The notes: generated from the sequence alone by a model not told the origin. A DNA stretch of 64,000 bases from Siderastrea radians (GCA_964017195.1 OZ024897.1:31830036-31894035); one strand, 5' to 3'; counted from the first letter of the stretch, positions 1 through 13,900 are shown. Translations and numbers: made by a program.

Positions 1-839
1 TTGATTAGTTTACGCCATGTTTTGTTCACAGTTTTTCAAAACAAATGGTCAAATTTCAGTCATGGAAAATCCTGGAATTTTAAAATCTTAAAAAGGTATC
101 AATCCTGCGTTATGTTATCGCAGTTTCGCAGTATCGCAGTTTTCGCAGTATCGCAAGTTCAAGCAGTTTGTTGATGAGATAACTGCGAATCAAGAAACCG
201 TGAACACTTTCAGCCATCGAATGAGAGCTTAAATCACAGGAAATATTAACAAACGGACTGTGACAGAGCCATTCGACTATTCATTCGCAAATAATTTGGC
301 TTTTTATTTGCTCTAGTTATTTCAAACTTCACTTAAAGTGTTTACGGTTTTGGGTCTTGCACTGTAAGGTATAATTTCTCGATCTGGCAGAACTCCTTTG
401 TGCTTAAGTAGCCTGATAGAAATCCCCACAGAATCCTGGCTGGGAAGGGGATGGGGGAAGGGGTACTTCCCACTTCCATTATCCTTTACTCATGCTCCCC
501 CCTCCCCCCTCCCCCCTCCTCCCTCCCCCCTTCCCCCTTCCCCTAAATCTTGTTTGGTGGCTCTTGCCTCTTGCAATTAATCCGTTTGTTCCACTTCCCG
601 TCATCTCACAAATGACACAAATGCGATTTCCTTCTACTTCCAGCCCTTTTTGCCCCCACCACCGCAGTATGGAGATAAGCCTAAGCTTTTGCCACTGTTT
701 CAGTCGATTCTGAGACTTTCCGCCAGATGTTCATAAGATGATCTATCCACTTTTTGTTTTCGTTGGATGTGGGGTTTGTTTTCACTGTTTTTCACATTGT
801 TTCACAACGCTGACCTACCTGATTTGTGTTTTTCGTCAG
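1..839. other. Probable TAF2 intron, no exon recognised
   Basis: The first recognisable TAF2 exon begins at 840 after a TTTCGTCAG acceptor, so this stretch is most simply the preceding intron. It contains a nearly pure pyrimidine tract at about 495-545 and no segment that I can match to upstream TAF2 protein. An unrecognised small exon cannot be excluded. Confidence 0.45.
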
Positions 840-3800
840 ACTTTGCCTGTTGCAATCGCTTCTGTCAGAAACGTTCATTCGCAGTGTCCCCGTGAAGTCC
901 TTCAGTTTATCTTGGATTTGATTAAGTACAATGACAACAGACTCAACAAGGTACATTTACCAATGAGACTACGAGGCCGAGCAAATGGTCTACAAGACGT
1001 AGTCTAGCAAATGGGGACGAGCACTCTTACTGTTTTACTAGACGGGTAAATTATTGTAATAAAAAAACATTTCGGTCTTATTTACCAAAAAACAATATTA
1101 ACAATAAAAAGTGAAACGAAAATCTCAGTTTCCAAGCACTTACCGCGTGATCATTGTCCATCAGCGAATAGTCAGTTTTGATTGAGCCAATCAGATTCGC
1201 CCATTGTCAATAGACCATGACGATTCGGCCAATCAGGTTCGCGCATTTGCATCAGACCATGGCGTTCCAGCCAATCATCTTCGCGTATTTTCAATACACC
1301 ATGAAGATCCAGCCAATCAGATTCGCGCATTTGCATCAGACCATGATGATCCTGAGATCAAATTCGCGCAATTGTAATAGACCACTGCAAATGTCTTCTA
1401 ACGAGCCATATATTCGTAGGTACTAAGGTGTAACGTGGGAACTCTCGTTACTGTCACTTTATTGTAAGGAGAGTTTACTTCGTCCCAGAGAGACGAAAAT
1501 TCGCATAAATAATGGTCTCACATCCATAACATGCACTTCACCCTCTATCGTTCTGGTGTTCATGCCAAGCGGTACGACCATTCACCATCAGTAAAATTCT
1601 GGACATTGTTCGCGCTTCTGATTCAGGAAACTTTTTTTTTAATCTTTAAAATTCGACGTGAATGGCTATTCTGAAAGTGAGACAGACGTTTTTCATGTTA
1701 GCTCGTAAGACTTAAAATGAAAATTTTGGTAGTACGTAGTAACCTCTATCTATATCTTTGGTGCTCCAAGTCACGGTAATTCTTCTAGCCAAAGATAAAG
1801 ACACGGGAAACCTTTTACTCTTTTGATATTATGCCACATCAATCAACTTTATTATTCTCTCAGTACTCAGATAGTCATTATCGAAGCTCGCTTATTGACG
1901 CACTGGCCAACACTGTTACCCCTGGGGTCTCCATAGTAACAACTAACAGGTATGGATAGTACTTTAACAGTGTCTTAACCTAGGAATATTGCCTCCTTTC
2001 ATCGCTCCGACCCGCAAGATGGGTCAGAGGTGAGCGGTGGCTGTATTCTCAGACTGTCATTGTTTTGTTGTCTGTCGTAAGGGTGCAAGTCCATTATTTC
2101 AGTTCAATCTAACTCCTGTGTTCTTACAGAAATTTACCTCCTAGCCAGAACTATTTCTGCAACATTGTATTTTATCCTGCGTTACTTAAACGTCAAAAAA
2201 AAATACTTTTAAGGGAATGATCTTATTATCTGTACACAGAAAACACTGACGCGTCTCTGGTAATTTTCAGAAAAATCGAAATATCTTTTTATGTCTACAT
2301 GTACTATAAAGCAAAAGCATCTAACATAAGTTTCCCGCTATTTTTGGAGGTTTGCTGCTTTCACGGAGTTATTACATTCGTAACTTTATGGTAATAACGT
2401 GCCTGTTTTTATTACCAGTGAAGGCAAAACAGTGGTCAAGTTGACAGAAGAAACACAACTAATTCTAGGAGAGGTGACGCGCCAGCTAAATTTAGAGAAA
2501 CTCCTTCCGACATACAGATACGTCGTGTCTGTGAGGTGAGACATCGTCTGTCCGTGTCTGTCTGTCTGTCTGTCTGTCTGTCTTTCTGTTTGTCTGTCTG
2601 TCTGTAAACATGTATGTCTGTCTTTCCACCGTTACCTGTCTGCAGTACGGCCAATAGTTTAAAGTTCAATTTTTGTGAGGTGTCCAATCGTGTTTACGTT
2701 ATAAAACCCTATATTGTTTTTCATGTTACGTGCAGCAATTGTGATCAAGTCGTAGGTTTGATTCAAACAAAACAGTTTGCTTTTCTAGTGTTGTTTGCAT
2801 TGCGCGAACAAGATGTAGTAGATGTTGTGCCTTATAAGTTGACCACTGACGCATAACATTTTAACTCTTGGTATCTCGAATTTCGTCGGAAAATTAACTC
2901 ATTCTGTTTACTTTAGCGTCAAGTTCGTCAACTTTCTTATAGGAGAAACAGGGATAGTGGAGTGCTGAGAGCACTCGCCTCTCTTCAGTGTGGCTCGGGT
3001 TCAAATTCCGAATTCAGCATAATGAAGGTTGAGTTTGTTGTTGGTTCTTGTCCTCGCTCTAAGAGTTTTCCTTTTGGTTCTCCCGGTGTTTTCCCTTCTC
3101 AAAAACCAACCTTTTTACATTCCAACTCGTTCCAAAATCCGAGGGCCACCAGTTTTTCAGTCGTTAAATTGTTTAGTGTCACTCTAGTTAAACAAAGTCG
3201 ATTAAGCTCTGAACAACTGCCAAAGGTATTAAATCGCGACAGGCTTGGTTTTCGTGACGTTTGTACTCCCTAAGGGTTGCCACAGATCACGAAATGGTCA
3301 GAAAAAAAAAACTTTAAATTCAAGGAAAAGCCAGGCAGTTTTATTCTACTTCTGCACCAGGGAAAATATGGTGTTTTGAGTAAAAGTAGGGCAAAACTGG
3401 AATGTTAACAGCTGTGGTTCGTATGAAAGGGCGAAAGAAAATTTTCGGGTCACTGTCATCTCGGCAATGGTTTTTTGGTGAATGAATATAGCGAGCTGTC
3501 ATTGTCAGTAATGAAATGAGTGGAAAAGACAGCTATAAGGAGAGATTGGAGAACACTAATATATCTGACTTGTTTTTTGGTCATGAAAATCAACTTTTAG
3601 TCAGAGAATAGTCAGGACAATTTTGAGTACAGATCTCTGTGGCAACAAGAGTTTGGCACCAGCCGAGTTTTCTTTTCGCGTCCTGAATGGTTGACCGCGT
3701 TCAGTAACCTGCATAGTGACTGCATAGTGAGGCCACCCGGACAGAATTTTGAGGCGAATTGTCATGGGTATCGAAGGTTCTAAACACATCGCGGATTTCA

Positions 3801-6347
3801 GAATATGAACTGTTCAAGGAGAATTTGTAGACTCTTCATTGTTCTGAACTCGTATTCTGATTGGCTAGTTTTAAATTTGTCTCCAAATTTTGTCAGGGTG
3901 GCCATGGTTCGTGTAGCCCCACGGCAAGCTTGATGACAACACTACCCTCATTTTCATGTCGTTCACGTTTGTAGTTGTTTGAAGGCGCTCAGAGTGTTAC
4001 AAGTGAATGGACACGTTCCTCCTGACCCTACTGCCTTTGAATATTACGCCAGGTGGGTCTAAATCAGCTTGAATTTCGTTGCCAAGTTTCGAGGCGTTAT
4101 CCACTTAGAAATCCCCAAGTTCAAACCAAGTTGGTTTGCTTTGTATCAGTTAACGCTTTTGTCGTCTCTTTTAATCTGTTCTTTGTCTGTTTAGTTAGCG
4201 CTTAGTATGCTTTTCGGTTTTTTGTAGTTTGCTACAAATAAATGTATCGTTAAATTTAATCTGAATCTTATCAAAGTGATAATAAAAAAAGGTATTGTAA
4301 CGAAACAGGTATTTTAGAACAGTTGTGCACAAGCTGTAAGGAACCGTTAAGATTGCGAATAGTTAACGTAGATATACAGGGCGGTTATATCACGAATAGT
4401 TAGCGAAGTAGTACACGCAACACTAGGTATAGAAGGAACTTACACGTTGTTACGGTTTTTTTTTTTTTGGTGTGCAGATCTTGCACTGTAGAGGAGCCGC
4501 TGAGTGTAAACGGTTATTTGAGAGCTGGATTTGGTTGTTGTGGTCGTCGACCGACGCAGCGCTTGTTACAGTATTTTAATATTTAAAAATATAAATAAGC
4601 AGAAAATAAGGTTGGAACGTGAAACACCGTTGCTCCGTTGTTGGTTGAGTGCTGATGTTTAGTCACTTTCGGCCTCTTTATTACAACTGATGTAACTGTG
4701 ACTTTTTTCTATTAATTAGCTTTGGTCATTTTGAAGATGTTCGTCTGTCAGCCATTGATTGCCTTGTGGACCTCACAAGAAGTGAGTTGTAAATCGTATG
4801 CTTTTCCTTATGGCAAACTTTTTTTCATGTATGGAGCATGAGGTGCTCGAGTTACCAGATTCGAATGCCCTTTAAGGCAGGATTTTTTTCTCAGACCTAA
4901 AGTTGCTATCATGGCTTCGAGGATCTCTCATACTCTAAATCTTTCTTCTCAGTTCACTTTTGTCATCATTTCACATATTCACTTTCACTTACCAGATTTA
5001 GATAGGAAACGAAATCATTTCCTCTTAACTTTGTTTTCTCGTTTGAAAACAATTGCAACCACCCCCAATTGTGTTCTTAAAGTTAACGTTATTTTTTCCT
5101 TATTTGTTTATTTTATCCCAAGTAGCTTCGTTCTTTTGATATCGCTTACCTTGCCCTTACCCACATTTTTAACTGTTGACTTTCAGCTGAAAGCCTTGAA
5201 CGAGGACTCAATTACTTGATGGGTTTAATTGAAAATGATCCTGTCCCCTTCATCAGGTGAAGCATTGGTTTTACCTACACAGCGGTCAAACGTATAACGC
5301 GTGCGTAGTTCCCGCCATAATTTCCCACGGAAAAATACAGACAAATGTGGAAAACTTCACTATAACCGCAAAACTGAACGCCGTTTCTGAAAACTTGAGA
5401 TTATGATACGTTGAGTATGCGCTAAAAAGGAAGCAACTGTCATCCACAAGTTTCATCGCCGCAAATTCGAATTGCGGGATATTTTCTGCATCATTTTCAT
5501 TCAACATTCGCGCTCGTAAACGTTTGGACTGATTCAAACTTCAAGGTTCTGAAAGATTGGAGGTGACTTAGCGTTTTGCGTTTGACCGCTGTGAAAGTTT
5601 TACCAGCCTAATCATTCATAAATGCTATACTGTAAATACCAACAGATAAGTCCCACTTCTTTACGTGGCCTCTTCAGAGGATCATTCTGTAGATCACTTC
5701 TAGGGAAGTTGGTATCCTCAATAAAGATTAGCTGGGGGTTCATTCCAAATAACCCTCTTTAAAAAAACTGCGTGTGGCGTTCGTGCCTTTGCGCCTATTT
5801 TCTGCGACGGCTGTGCAAACTACACGCATCTCCTATAAGTTTGTTTCCTTTTCGTAACCGGCAAAATTTAACCGGACAAGGATGAATTTAAAACCAAGAA
5901 ATCACACTTTAAAGGGACTGTCTCACTTATTTTTAGTAACAATTTGAAAAGCCAAAAGTTGCATTTACGTTAATGAATACCCAAAAATAGTGGTTCGGTG
6001 TTGTTCAATGAAAATTTGGCAAGTTACTTTGGGCACGGACAGCCAGGATGGAAATGGATTACAACCAAGAGAGGATGAAGGGAGAGAGCGAATCCCCCAT
6101 ACGTGGGCCTTTTTCGATGAGAATTCTTTGAAATCGATTTTTGGTTCTGTGTCATACTGCTCACTGCGTGGGTATTTTAAGGACGACACCTCATTGGTCA
6201 GTTAGAATGACGTCATGTAAGTTTAGATTGTTGACATAGGAACAACATAAAAATAGCCTTGTTCGCAGCATGGGTGCGAACTAATAATAAATTTCAAATA
6301 ATTATCATGGGGCACGGTTATTCACTCTCTTACTTCATCCTCTCTGC

Positions 6348-6440
<93 letters not shown>

Positions 6441-9416
6441 TGTTTTCCTCTTGGTTTTCATGGAGCATTTTGTGTGAGCGACGGTACTTAATCATAATTT
6501 TAGCAAAGTTTTGGCAAAACCCCGGCAAAATCCGCGTAACGTATTCTCTTTAACCCTCCTTTCCGCTTACTTTAGAATACGGTAAACTCTTTGCTTCTCT
6601 ACAGACACTACACGCTGTGTGCAGTGACAAAAAATCCTCCATTCTCAAAGAAATCTGAGTCCCGACTAAACAACCTGGATTTGGTGGAGTGTTTGTGGCG
6701 GTTAATCAAGTAAGTTAGCACGAAAACATTTTCGAAAACGTTTTCTTCCATTAACGCAGTAACAGTAATATAAACTTCAAAAGCTCTGTTTGACAGACTT
6801 TTTGTCCTTTGAAACACTTCGGTAGCTATAAAATGATGCGCACTGGCCAATTTTGCTCACTTTTGTAGTCATATTGTCCGCCAATAGGTGATTGACATGG
6901 TACTCTGAGTCCTAAGGAACTGACAGAGTTGTGTTCAACTAAGATGTAAATTCAGTCATTTCATCTTTTAGAGAGCATTTTCGAGATTTTGTAATTCGAC
7001 CCACTTTTGACGTCAATATTTTGGGAGTTCTCGATCGAACACAACTTTGTTCTTTAACTTGTCCTTCAAATACGTACCAAATATCTTGAAACTACCTATT
7101 GGTTGCACTTAACTGTATACTTGGAATGATTTTTGTTTTCTAGTTCCAGTTCCTCAGTGGACGCTCGGCTCAGGCGAGATGGTGTCGAGTTGTACAATGC
7201 ATTATGGGGCCGGCTCACTCCTGGCTGTGTTCCTCCGCAGGGGGTAGGTGTAGGGCAACCGTGCAGTTATATTCTCTGCATTATCTTCATTATCGGGAGA
7301 CCAGGCGGCTCTTTCGGACGTACATATTGTGTCTCTAGGGGCTTCTATCATGTCTTATCAGGTACTTTGGTACGAGGTACACGAACTTTAAACTTATATC
7401 GCATTGATTTTCGCACAAAAAGTAAAGTCACTTTTGAGTTCGTTGATTTCGTTGGGTCATAACTATCAGGGGTCGGTAATTGCAGGATTTGCCAACCTTT
7501 AAATTTTGTCGATACTTTCGGAACCTTAACGGTACCTTCCCTCGATGAACCGTTTCTGTCAGAACCTGAAATCTAATTTTTGTTTGTTTGTTTGTATGTT
7601 TGATTTTTTTGGGTTGTAGATGGGGATTGTAATAGACTTGAAGGAGCGTAAGATTATGAGTTTGTCGCCTCTCCCACCACCAGCCTCTCCGGTAAGTCGA
7701 CAACTGACTTCACGAGGTTATGTTATGTAACTAAGCAACTTCTTTTGATCGACAACGTCTTTACTTTGGAGTATTCGTGACTTGATGTGCTGAGATTCCT
7801 GCTGTTTCTTGTTAGGGTTCTGTAAGCGGTGAAGAATCCACGACATCAAGAAAGAGTCACAAAAGAAAAGCTTCCAGAGCTGCATCACCTGCAGGTTTGT
7901 ATGAAACGTTATTGAAAGAAAGACGCTCAAGGGAGTGGTATTGTTTTGTTTAGGTCAAAGGCGCCCAATAATTTGTTGTTGTTTGTTTTTTCTGTTCTGT
8001 TTTGTTTTCGATCAAGAATTATACTGGTCCCAGAGGTTTTTCTTTCTTCCTCTCAAACGAAATTGAGCCGTGAAGCAGAATGAGAAAGCTAAACCCTTCA
8101 GGGATCAGGGTAACCAATAGGCATTTACACAGTTTAATTGGAAAGTGTTGACACTACTGTCGATGACAGGAATGAATAAGGTTTTCAGTTCCAAGGAAAA
8201 GTTACAGTGCTTTGCGCGACGGGAAAAAGTGTCACGACTTCTAATTCATTTGCATATTTTCATGAGGTTGTCTATCATGAGGTTGTCTATCCAATCAGAA
8301 TTGTTAGATTCTAGAAAACCAACCCAAAGCCACAACTGAACTTGAGATGATTTTCTTGCAGCCATCCTTTGTGATTGGCTAGTCAATCGCACAAAAGTAT
8401 GCAAATTAATTTACAGCGGACACAATTTATCGCGTTGCGCTTAAAGCGGTTCCTCTTTTCTAAAATTCGCTTGTTTGAATTGTCTGACTGCGGAGAGTAG
8501 AGAAAAGTTGAGAATCAATGTTTTGCTGCCAAGAACGCCAAAATCAAATACTGAAAAACAGAAAGCACCAAAGGAAAGTACTGCTTAAGAGTAGTCACAC
8601 TTAAGGATTTTATCGACAGGCTCAAAGTTAACATAACCTTGAATAGCCTACTAAACAGCGCTTCCGGAAAGTATTCTTTAAGAGCTTTTATTGAATGGTC
8701 ACACTGTAAGATCTTGTCGACGGAATCAACACCGTGAGTAGCGAAGTAAACAGCACCATAGGAAAGTGTTGCACAGTAGCTTTTTTTGGAATGGTCGCAG
8801 TGTAGGATTTTGCCATATGATTAAAAAGTTCACTTTGCACGAGACAAGATTTTGCTGAGCGAAAGGTTTGTAAAACTCTTCTGAGATTGGGTGTTGGAAA
8901 GACTTAAGTGTCTTTTATGGACAACACAGCTAAGATTAGGTCCTGATCTAACGTTGATTTCAAGGAATAGCGTATGACGCCTCGGCGTGTTTTTCGTTTA
9001 ATTCTCACTCTTCCTTCTTTTTATTCCCACAGATCTCAGTCATCTGGATTCTCAGCCTGGCACTCCTATGAGTGTTGAGTCGGCGAATTCCGATGCCAGC
9101 AAACTCCGCCTAAAGATCAAGGTTACTTTAGACCCTTCCCGCTTACGGACTGTGTTCATCAGTTTTTTTTTTTTTTTTTCGGTTGTTTCCTTACAGTTTT
9201 TTTCTTTAATTTTAGATTGGAGGGGAAGAAAGCGGTGCCGAAAGTGGTGGCGAGGCGCGAATAAAACCTGACCCAGATGGCAGCTCCGCTGAGCGCAAAA
9301 AACACAAGAAGAAGAAAAAGAAGAATAAACACAAAGATGACCGGGAGAAAAGGAAACTGAGCACGAGTAGCAGCAATTATGATTCACCGCTCATGTTTGA
9401 CACCAGTCTCACGTAG
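840..9416 (+). CDS. TAF2: TFIID subunit 2 (TAF2), C-terminal 389 residues, partial at 5' end
   Basis: TAF2 is the large TFIID subunit that contacts core promoter DNA around the initiator in the nucleus. Twelve exons are read: 840-950, 1864-1949, 2419-2535, 3975-4052, 4720-4781, 5187-5256, 6605-6709, 7144-7243, 7620-7691, 7816-7894, 9033-9121 and 9216-9416. All have AG acceptors and GT donors, phases agree across every junction, and together they give 390 codons including the stop TAG at 9414-9416. Diagnostic pieces in order are LQFILDLIKYNDNR, LNLEKLLPTYR, CLKALRVLQVNGHVPPDP, a segment ending NDPVPFI, TKNPPFSKKSESR and a tail KKHKKKKKKNKHK. These follow the order of the helical-repeat region and the Lys/His-rich C terminus of animal TAF2; the tail here is richer in Lys than His. 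The N-terminal aminopeptidase-like domain lies left of the window. Identification is by recalled family similarity, not a search. Confidence 0.93.
1181..1385 (+). repeat. 42-bp tandem array carrying CCAAT motifs (about five units)
   Basis: GCCAATC starts at 1186, 1228, 1270 and 1312, exactly 42 bp apart, and a fifth decayed unit starts near 1354. Each full unit continues with a TTCGC block, and the second and fourth units carry ATTTGCAT followed by CAGACCAT. The array lies in the TAF2 intron between the exons ending at 950 and starting at 1864. Confidence 0.85.
2553..2605 (+). repeat. (CTGT)n microsatellite
   Basis: About twelve CTGT-type tetramers with a few substitutions, starting just after the TAF2 exon that ends at 2535. 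Confidence 0.9.
2951..3260 (+). repeat. tRNA-derived SINE, family 1, copy A
   Basis: The head looks like a degenerate pol III promoter, with an A-box-like segment around 2958-2972 and a B-box-like GGGTTCAAATTCC at 2998-3010. The body (GAGTTTGTTGTTGGTTCT, then GGTTCTCCCGGTGTTTT) recurs at 47217-47455 in the same order, so this is a dispersed family and not a single tRNA gene. The 3' limit is approximate. Confidence 0.75.
6353..6441. repeat. (TA)n microsatellite
   Basis: About 44 TA dinucleotides broken once by a CA, inside a TAF2 intron. Open frames across it are artefacts of the repeat. Confidence 0.98.
8551..8840 (+). repeat. Degenerate array of a ~93-bp dispersed repeat
   Basis: Three decayed units start with GGAAAGT at about 8573, 8665 and 8759. 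Each contains a GGTCACACT-like block, GGATTTT, a GACTC-like block and AGTAAACAGCACC. The same motif order recurs at 16522-16600, 16899-17065 and 37590-37695. It lies in the last long TAF2 intron. From memory, similar ~100-bp units are common in coral introns and 3' UTRs; I could not check that. Confidence 0.7.
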
Positions 9417-10238
9417 GTTTCACCACTCGAAAACGAGGCTTGAGTCATTGTCATGATAACTCGCGACTTGGTCTCTTAGGTTGTTCTTCATCTGTTTAAA
9501 AAGTGGTATGTTTGCTTCTGAGGTTTCAAGGACTGAAACCTGGCCTTAGAGAAAATACACCCTCAATAACAGGGAACTTTGAAGGGGAAAAGGGAGCTTG
9601 TCAAAGCTTCTGTCAAAGAATTACGCGTTCTGAGCATTGTCATAATCTCTGTCAATTGACATTCAGTCATTAACAGGCACTAGTTGTCTCCTTTGGAGAA
9701 AAGAAACTGTGGAATTTACAATCAGGAAGAGGCGCAGCCCCTTTACTTCTGATTGGAATGTAATTTCTCCAGCCATGAACTGATAAGAATCAGAAATTTA
9801 TAAAACTTGAGTATCGCTGAATAACAAGGGAAGCACGCGAGCAACGTGGACAGCGTTGAATACGCATTGTGTATGTTTGTTCTTATGATACCGTAAAAAT
9901 TCGTTACCGGGGTCAATGCACTTGCGTTTGAACGGCAAAGAAAAATCTTCACCATCAAAATCCGACCTTAGCCTTTTGCTTTGTTTATCGAATTGGAAAC
10001 TATTGAAAAATGGCCGCCATTTCAGTAATTAGAACCGCTTTAGCATTGCTTGACATTGCGCTTTTCAGCATTGTCCGCTACGCAAGAGTAAGAGTCGATA
10101 TGTCTCAATATCAGAGGGCTAATATTCCGGGAATTTTTTTTTTCAGGGAGGGGGGTATTTGACCAACATGCATGCTGTAGTAAAGAACTGACGTAAAACC
10201 AAAAGAAAACGTTATGTATATATTGCTATTCAGTGTAT

Positions 10239-10244
10239 AATAAA
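10239..10244 (+). promoter_or_regulatory. Candidate TAF2 polyadenylation signal AATAAA
   Basis: This is the first AATAAA that I find downstream of the TAF2 stop, about 820 bp beyond it and before the next gene. Use of this site is inferred. Confidence 0.35.
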
Positions 10245-10387
10245 ACAGACTCAGTGTATTGTTCATTGTCATCTGGACCTTTCTTGAACTTCATTGGCGC
10301 GTTGTCCCCTTTTAACAATTTTTTCCCCTGGATAAAAAAGTGAGGGAGGAGTGATTTCTAGAGAAATGAAACAAAAAGCAAAGAAAG

Positions 10388-10474
10388 AAACGACGAGAGA
10401 ATTGGTTTTCCGTTATTTCAGACAGTCAAGCCGTCCTTCTTCGGGGGATTGAAAAACCAATTCTCTCGTCGTTT
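10388..10474. repeat. Inverted repeat with 22-bp perfect arms
   Basis: The arm at 10388-10409 is the exact reverse complement of 10453-10474, with a 43-bp spacer. It lies between TAF2 and the EGF-module gene and is probably a small foldback element. Confidence 0.8.
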
Positions 10475-10554
10475 TTTTTTTTTTTCTTTGTGGAATTTTT
10501 TTTTAAACAGCAGGATTTGGATTGCGGTCGTATCTTATAGAAGTTTCAATGTGA

Positions 10555-10619
10555 ACAGCCGCCCGCTCTCCTCCTCCGCTGTCTTCTCCGATTTGTTCTT
10601 GAGAAGAGCGGGCGGCTGT
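10555..10619. repeat. GC-rich hairpin, ACAGCCGCCCGCTCT arms
   Basis: 15-bp perfect arms at 10555-10569 and 10605-10619 enclose a pyrimidine-rich 35-bp loop. It is probably a miniature inverted-repeat element, about 290 bp upstream of the start codon at 10907. Confidence 0.8.
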
Positions 10620-10906
10620 AAACAGGCTACTGGGTAAGTGGTCCTCTAAATTTAACTGAGTTTGTGCTCCCCGATTGTGGCTCCTGGTTTGTTTCTCTAC
10701 AATCGACCTCCCTCAGAAGAAAGCAACTGCCCACATTTGAAACCAGCTATCAGGGTGGTACCTTGAGGGGTACCCACGGGAAATTACTCTCTCCAGGCTT
10801 CCTTCAGGTTTGTCCGAGTCGATTCCAGGACCTCCAGGAATGTGAGCCGGGAAAATAACGCAGTTGCCATAAAACAACAGAGCAGGAATTCTGTAGCTAC
10901 GGCGAA

Positions 10907-13900
10907 ATGATCGCCAAAAACTGGCTTGTTTTCTTGTCGCTGCTGTTCATATTTGACAGAGTTTGTCTTCACATAACGGTAGGTTTTCTGTGAGTGTTTT
11001 GGAGGCGGAAAATTGAGAATCGAACCCTGAAGGTGACAACTTGCAATCGGTTGAATCGTGCAGTGCAAAATCCAAAATAAGCGTAAGCTTATGTCGATCC
11101 CAGGCATAATTTGTGAGCTTATTTCTTTCCTTTTCTTATTTTCTTCAGTTGTGCGATTGAAATCTTTCGATTCCTATTTTCTGTCCACATTTCTCTCAAC
11201 TGATTCTTTGTATTTGTACCTGAAACTCGTTATACATAAGCTTATACCTGAAGAGTTCGCTCAGCTATACTGTACGTACGTCTGATACATTCAGTCCAAA
11301 TAATGGTCAGTATTAAGCTGACGTTTACACGGATTGGAATATTTTTTTCAGTGATAATGACTTGTTAAAAAGTGTGAGATCTCCGAATGATGTCGTGTAG
11401 AATTAGGTTTATTTATTTTGGGGTGCAGAACTCGTCAGTAGTTTGGGTAGCATGATCCCGAGAAGAAACACTCGTATAGAATGAAGTAACAGGGATATAC
11501 TGGTGGGGGGTCAGGGGGGTTTGAACCTCCCGCTTCATGTACCCTTTAATCCCTGTTCCCAACGTATTATTGTTAGCTCTCACCTCTTTGTGCTTTTTCA
11601 ATTGCAAAATTTTGTGCATTGTTGCATAATTCTTCCTTATTCTCCCATTTCCCGCCACCTTGTGAATCCTGCTTCTGCTCCCTCTACTCCCACCTCCCAT
11701 ACACCTCCTGCCTCCTTTTCTCCCGAGCTACTGTCCCCCCCCCCCCCCCGTCCCCTTCCACATCCTGATGCAGTGGTCTAACTAATGAGAGAATGTTTGA
11801 AGCAGGTGTCAGTTCAAGACATGTAAGATTTATTTTCAACTCTGCAGGGGAGGTATGCCTGTGTTCAAAGAGACTGAACCCGGTATAACAGAAAAAAAAA
11901 GCAAAAAATTAATTGTATCAAATTTTATATTTCTAGGGATTTGATGAATATGAACTTGGTTCTTTACAAGAATATGACCCTGATTCTATACATCACAGAT
12001 CCCGAAGAAATATATTTGCAATATCTGGTAGGTAAATTAAACTTGGTTTTCATTACTTATTTTATAATTTTGGGGGTTAATAGCATGATAAGCTCTTTTC
12101 TGCTTCACATACATGTGCAGATGATAGTTTGATGTATGTCATGATGTTTATGCAAGTAAAATAATGGAAATTTGTAAAGGAAGGTGACCCAGCTAGATAA
12201 ATTACCTATCCAAAACATCCAGATGTATTGTTTTTTTTTTTGGTTTTGTGGTTTGAAGCCCAGGAATCCCTTGAAAAATTGAACCCTTAAGTGACGAGTT
12301 TGTATTTGGATGTTGTGTTTAATACTTTATTTGAGTGATACTGTGTGGCACTAAATTTTTGCAGGTTCTAAGTTTTGTGCTTTTTGAAGTTTTACTTGTG
12401 ATCTGCAAAAATAGTTACCGCAAAATAAAGTAATGAAAAAAAATTTATGCAAAAATTTGTTTAGCTGTCAAAATTATATTCCACCTTTTGCATGTAATGT
12501 AAAAATCTTTGTGGACTGTTTGGTAATAGCTGATGAAGACAGTATTGATGGTAGATATCACTAGGGGGACAAAAAGTAACTCTGAAGAGGAAGAAGAATA
12601 CTGTTGTGATAAACAAAATGCCCACGATAAGTCGCGAGATAATGCATCAAGTGGTACCGCAGTTATTGCTGATCCATGACCAGAGTAATCAGCCACTCTA
12701 GGACAGATGTCATTGTAATACAGCAACACTGATTAATGTGTTTTACATCTGCATGTTGTTTCACCTGTATTTCAATTGCACATACTCAAATGAAAAATGA
12801 AAAATATGTTATAATTCCAGATTGAACAGGACTTCCTGAAAAATGCAAAAATTACTGAATCCCCAGCAAGAAAAACCAGTCTTTCCCAATGGCAAAAATT
12901 AGTTCTTGCAAAACACAGTCAAATAATTGCCCATCTGCAAAATTAAATATCACAAACATCAAAACTGTTAACATTTGTCCAATTTATCCTAGACAAAGCT
13001 CAGCCATCAACTGAGTATCCCATTGTGCTGTTCTCTGGTGTAGATTACGACAATGTCTCTAATAATGGTTACTATACCCGACTGAAAGAAAATGAGTTCA
13101 TTGTGTGGGGCAGGACTGTGGCTGATGAGAAGCGAGAATTTCGCTATCGATCACTGATAGTCATGCCTGGAAGGACACTCAAGTTCAAAGGTAAAGAGTG
13201 TGCTAGAGAGTGTATTTCATTTCTTTTATTTACTCAGTTCCGTAGCAGGGGGAGAGGCAGGGGGGGCTGCCCCTCCAGAATTTTTGGATATTAAAAAACA
13301 TTGCAATTAATTTCCCCCAAAAAATATGTAATTAAAACAAATTAATTGGCAACAATCGGTCTTGAATTCTGATGCTAAAAGTGCCTTTTATAATGTCGCA
13401 ACCTTTAATTAAACAATATAATCTAAAATCATTTATCGTGACAAGTCTTACTCTTTTTGAGACAGATTTTGGTTGGTTAATCAGGTTTTAAAAAAAAAAC
13501 ATTTGAAACAAAATATCCAGGGTTCAACATCTGTTGAGTTGAGGCACCTAGCCACCAGGCAAGTGAGCTTCAAAAATCTACTAGCCCATTGCACGTTTCA
13601 GTCACCCAGGTTCCTTAGTACCATTCTCTTTCTTCGCTCATATCACCTTGACCCTGGCAGTATAGCTTAAGACTGTGAAGGACCTTAATAGCTGTGTATT
13701 TGCTGCATGGTTGCCCAATGTTGTAACACAAGTCTAAGGAACAAAATTATCTTAATCTGACCAATTGAGTGACAAACCCTACATAAACGTTTACAAGAGT
13801 TAGGTAAAACAGGTCTGAAATTCGTAGTTTAGCTGTTGAAATGTTTGAATTTTAACAAACCTTGTAACCTTAAGGACACATTTTTGAAACTGATGCTACA

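Noticed and set aside
2436..2687. 83-codon - strand ORF with Gln/Thr/Asp repeats
   Set aside because: It is antisense to a TAF2 exon and the CTGT microsatellite; composition explains it.
6259..6477. 72-codon ORF with a poly-Ile/Tyr stretch
   Set aside because: It is the translation of the (TA)n microsatellite.
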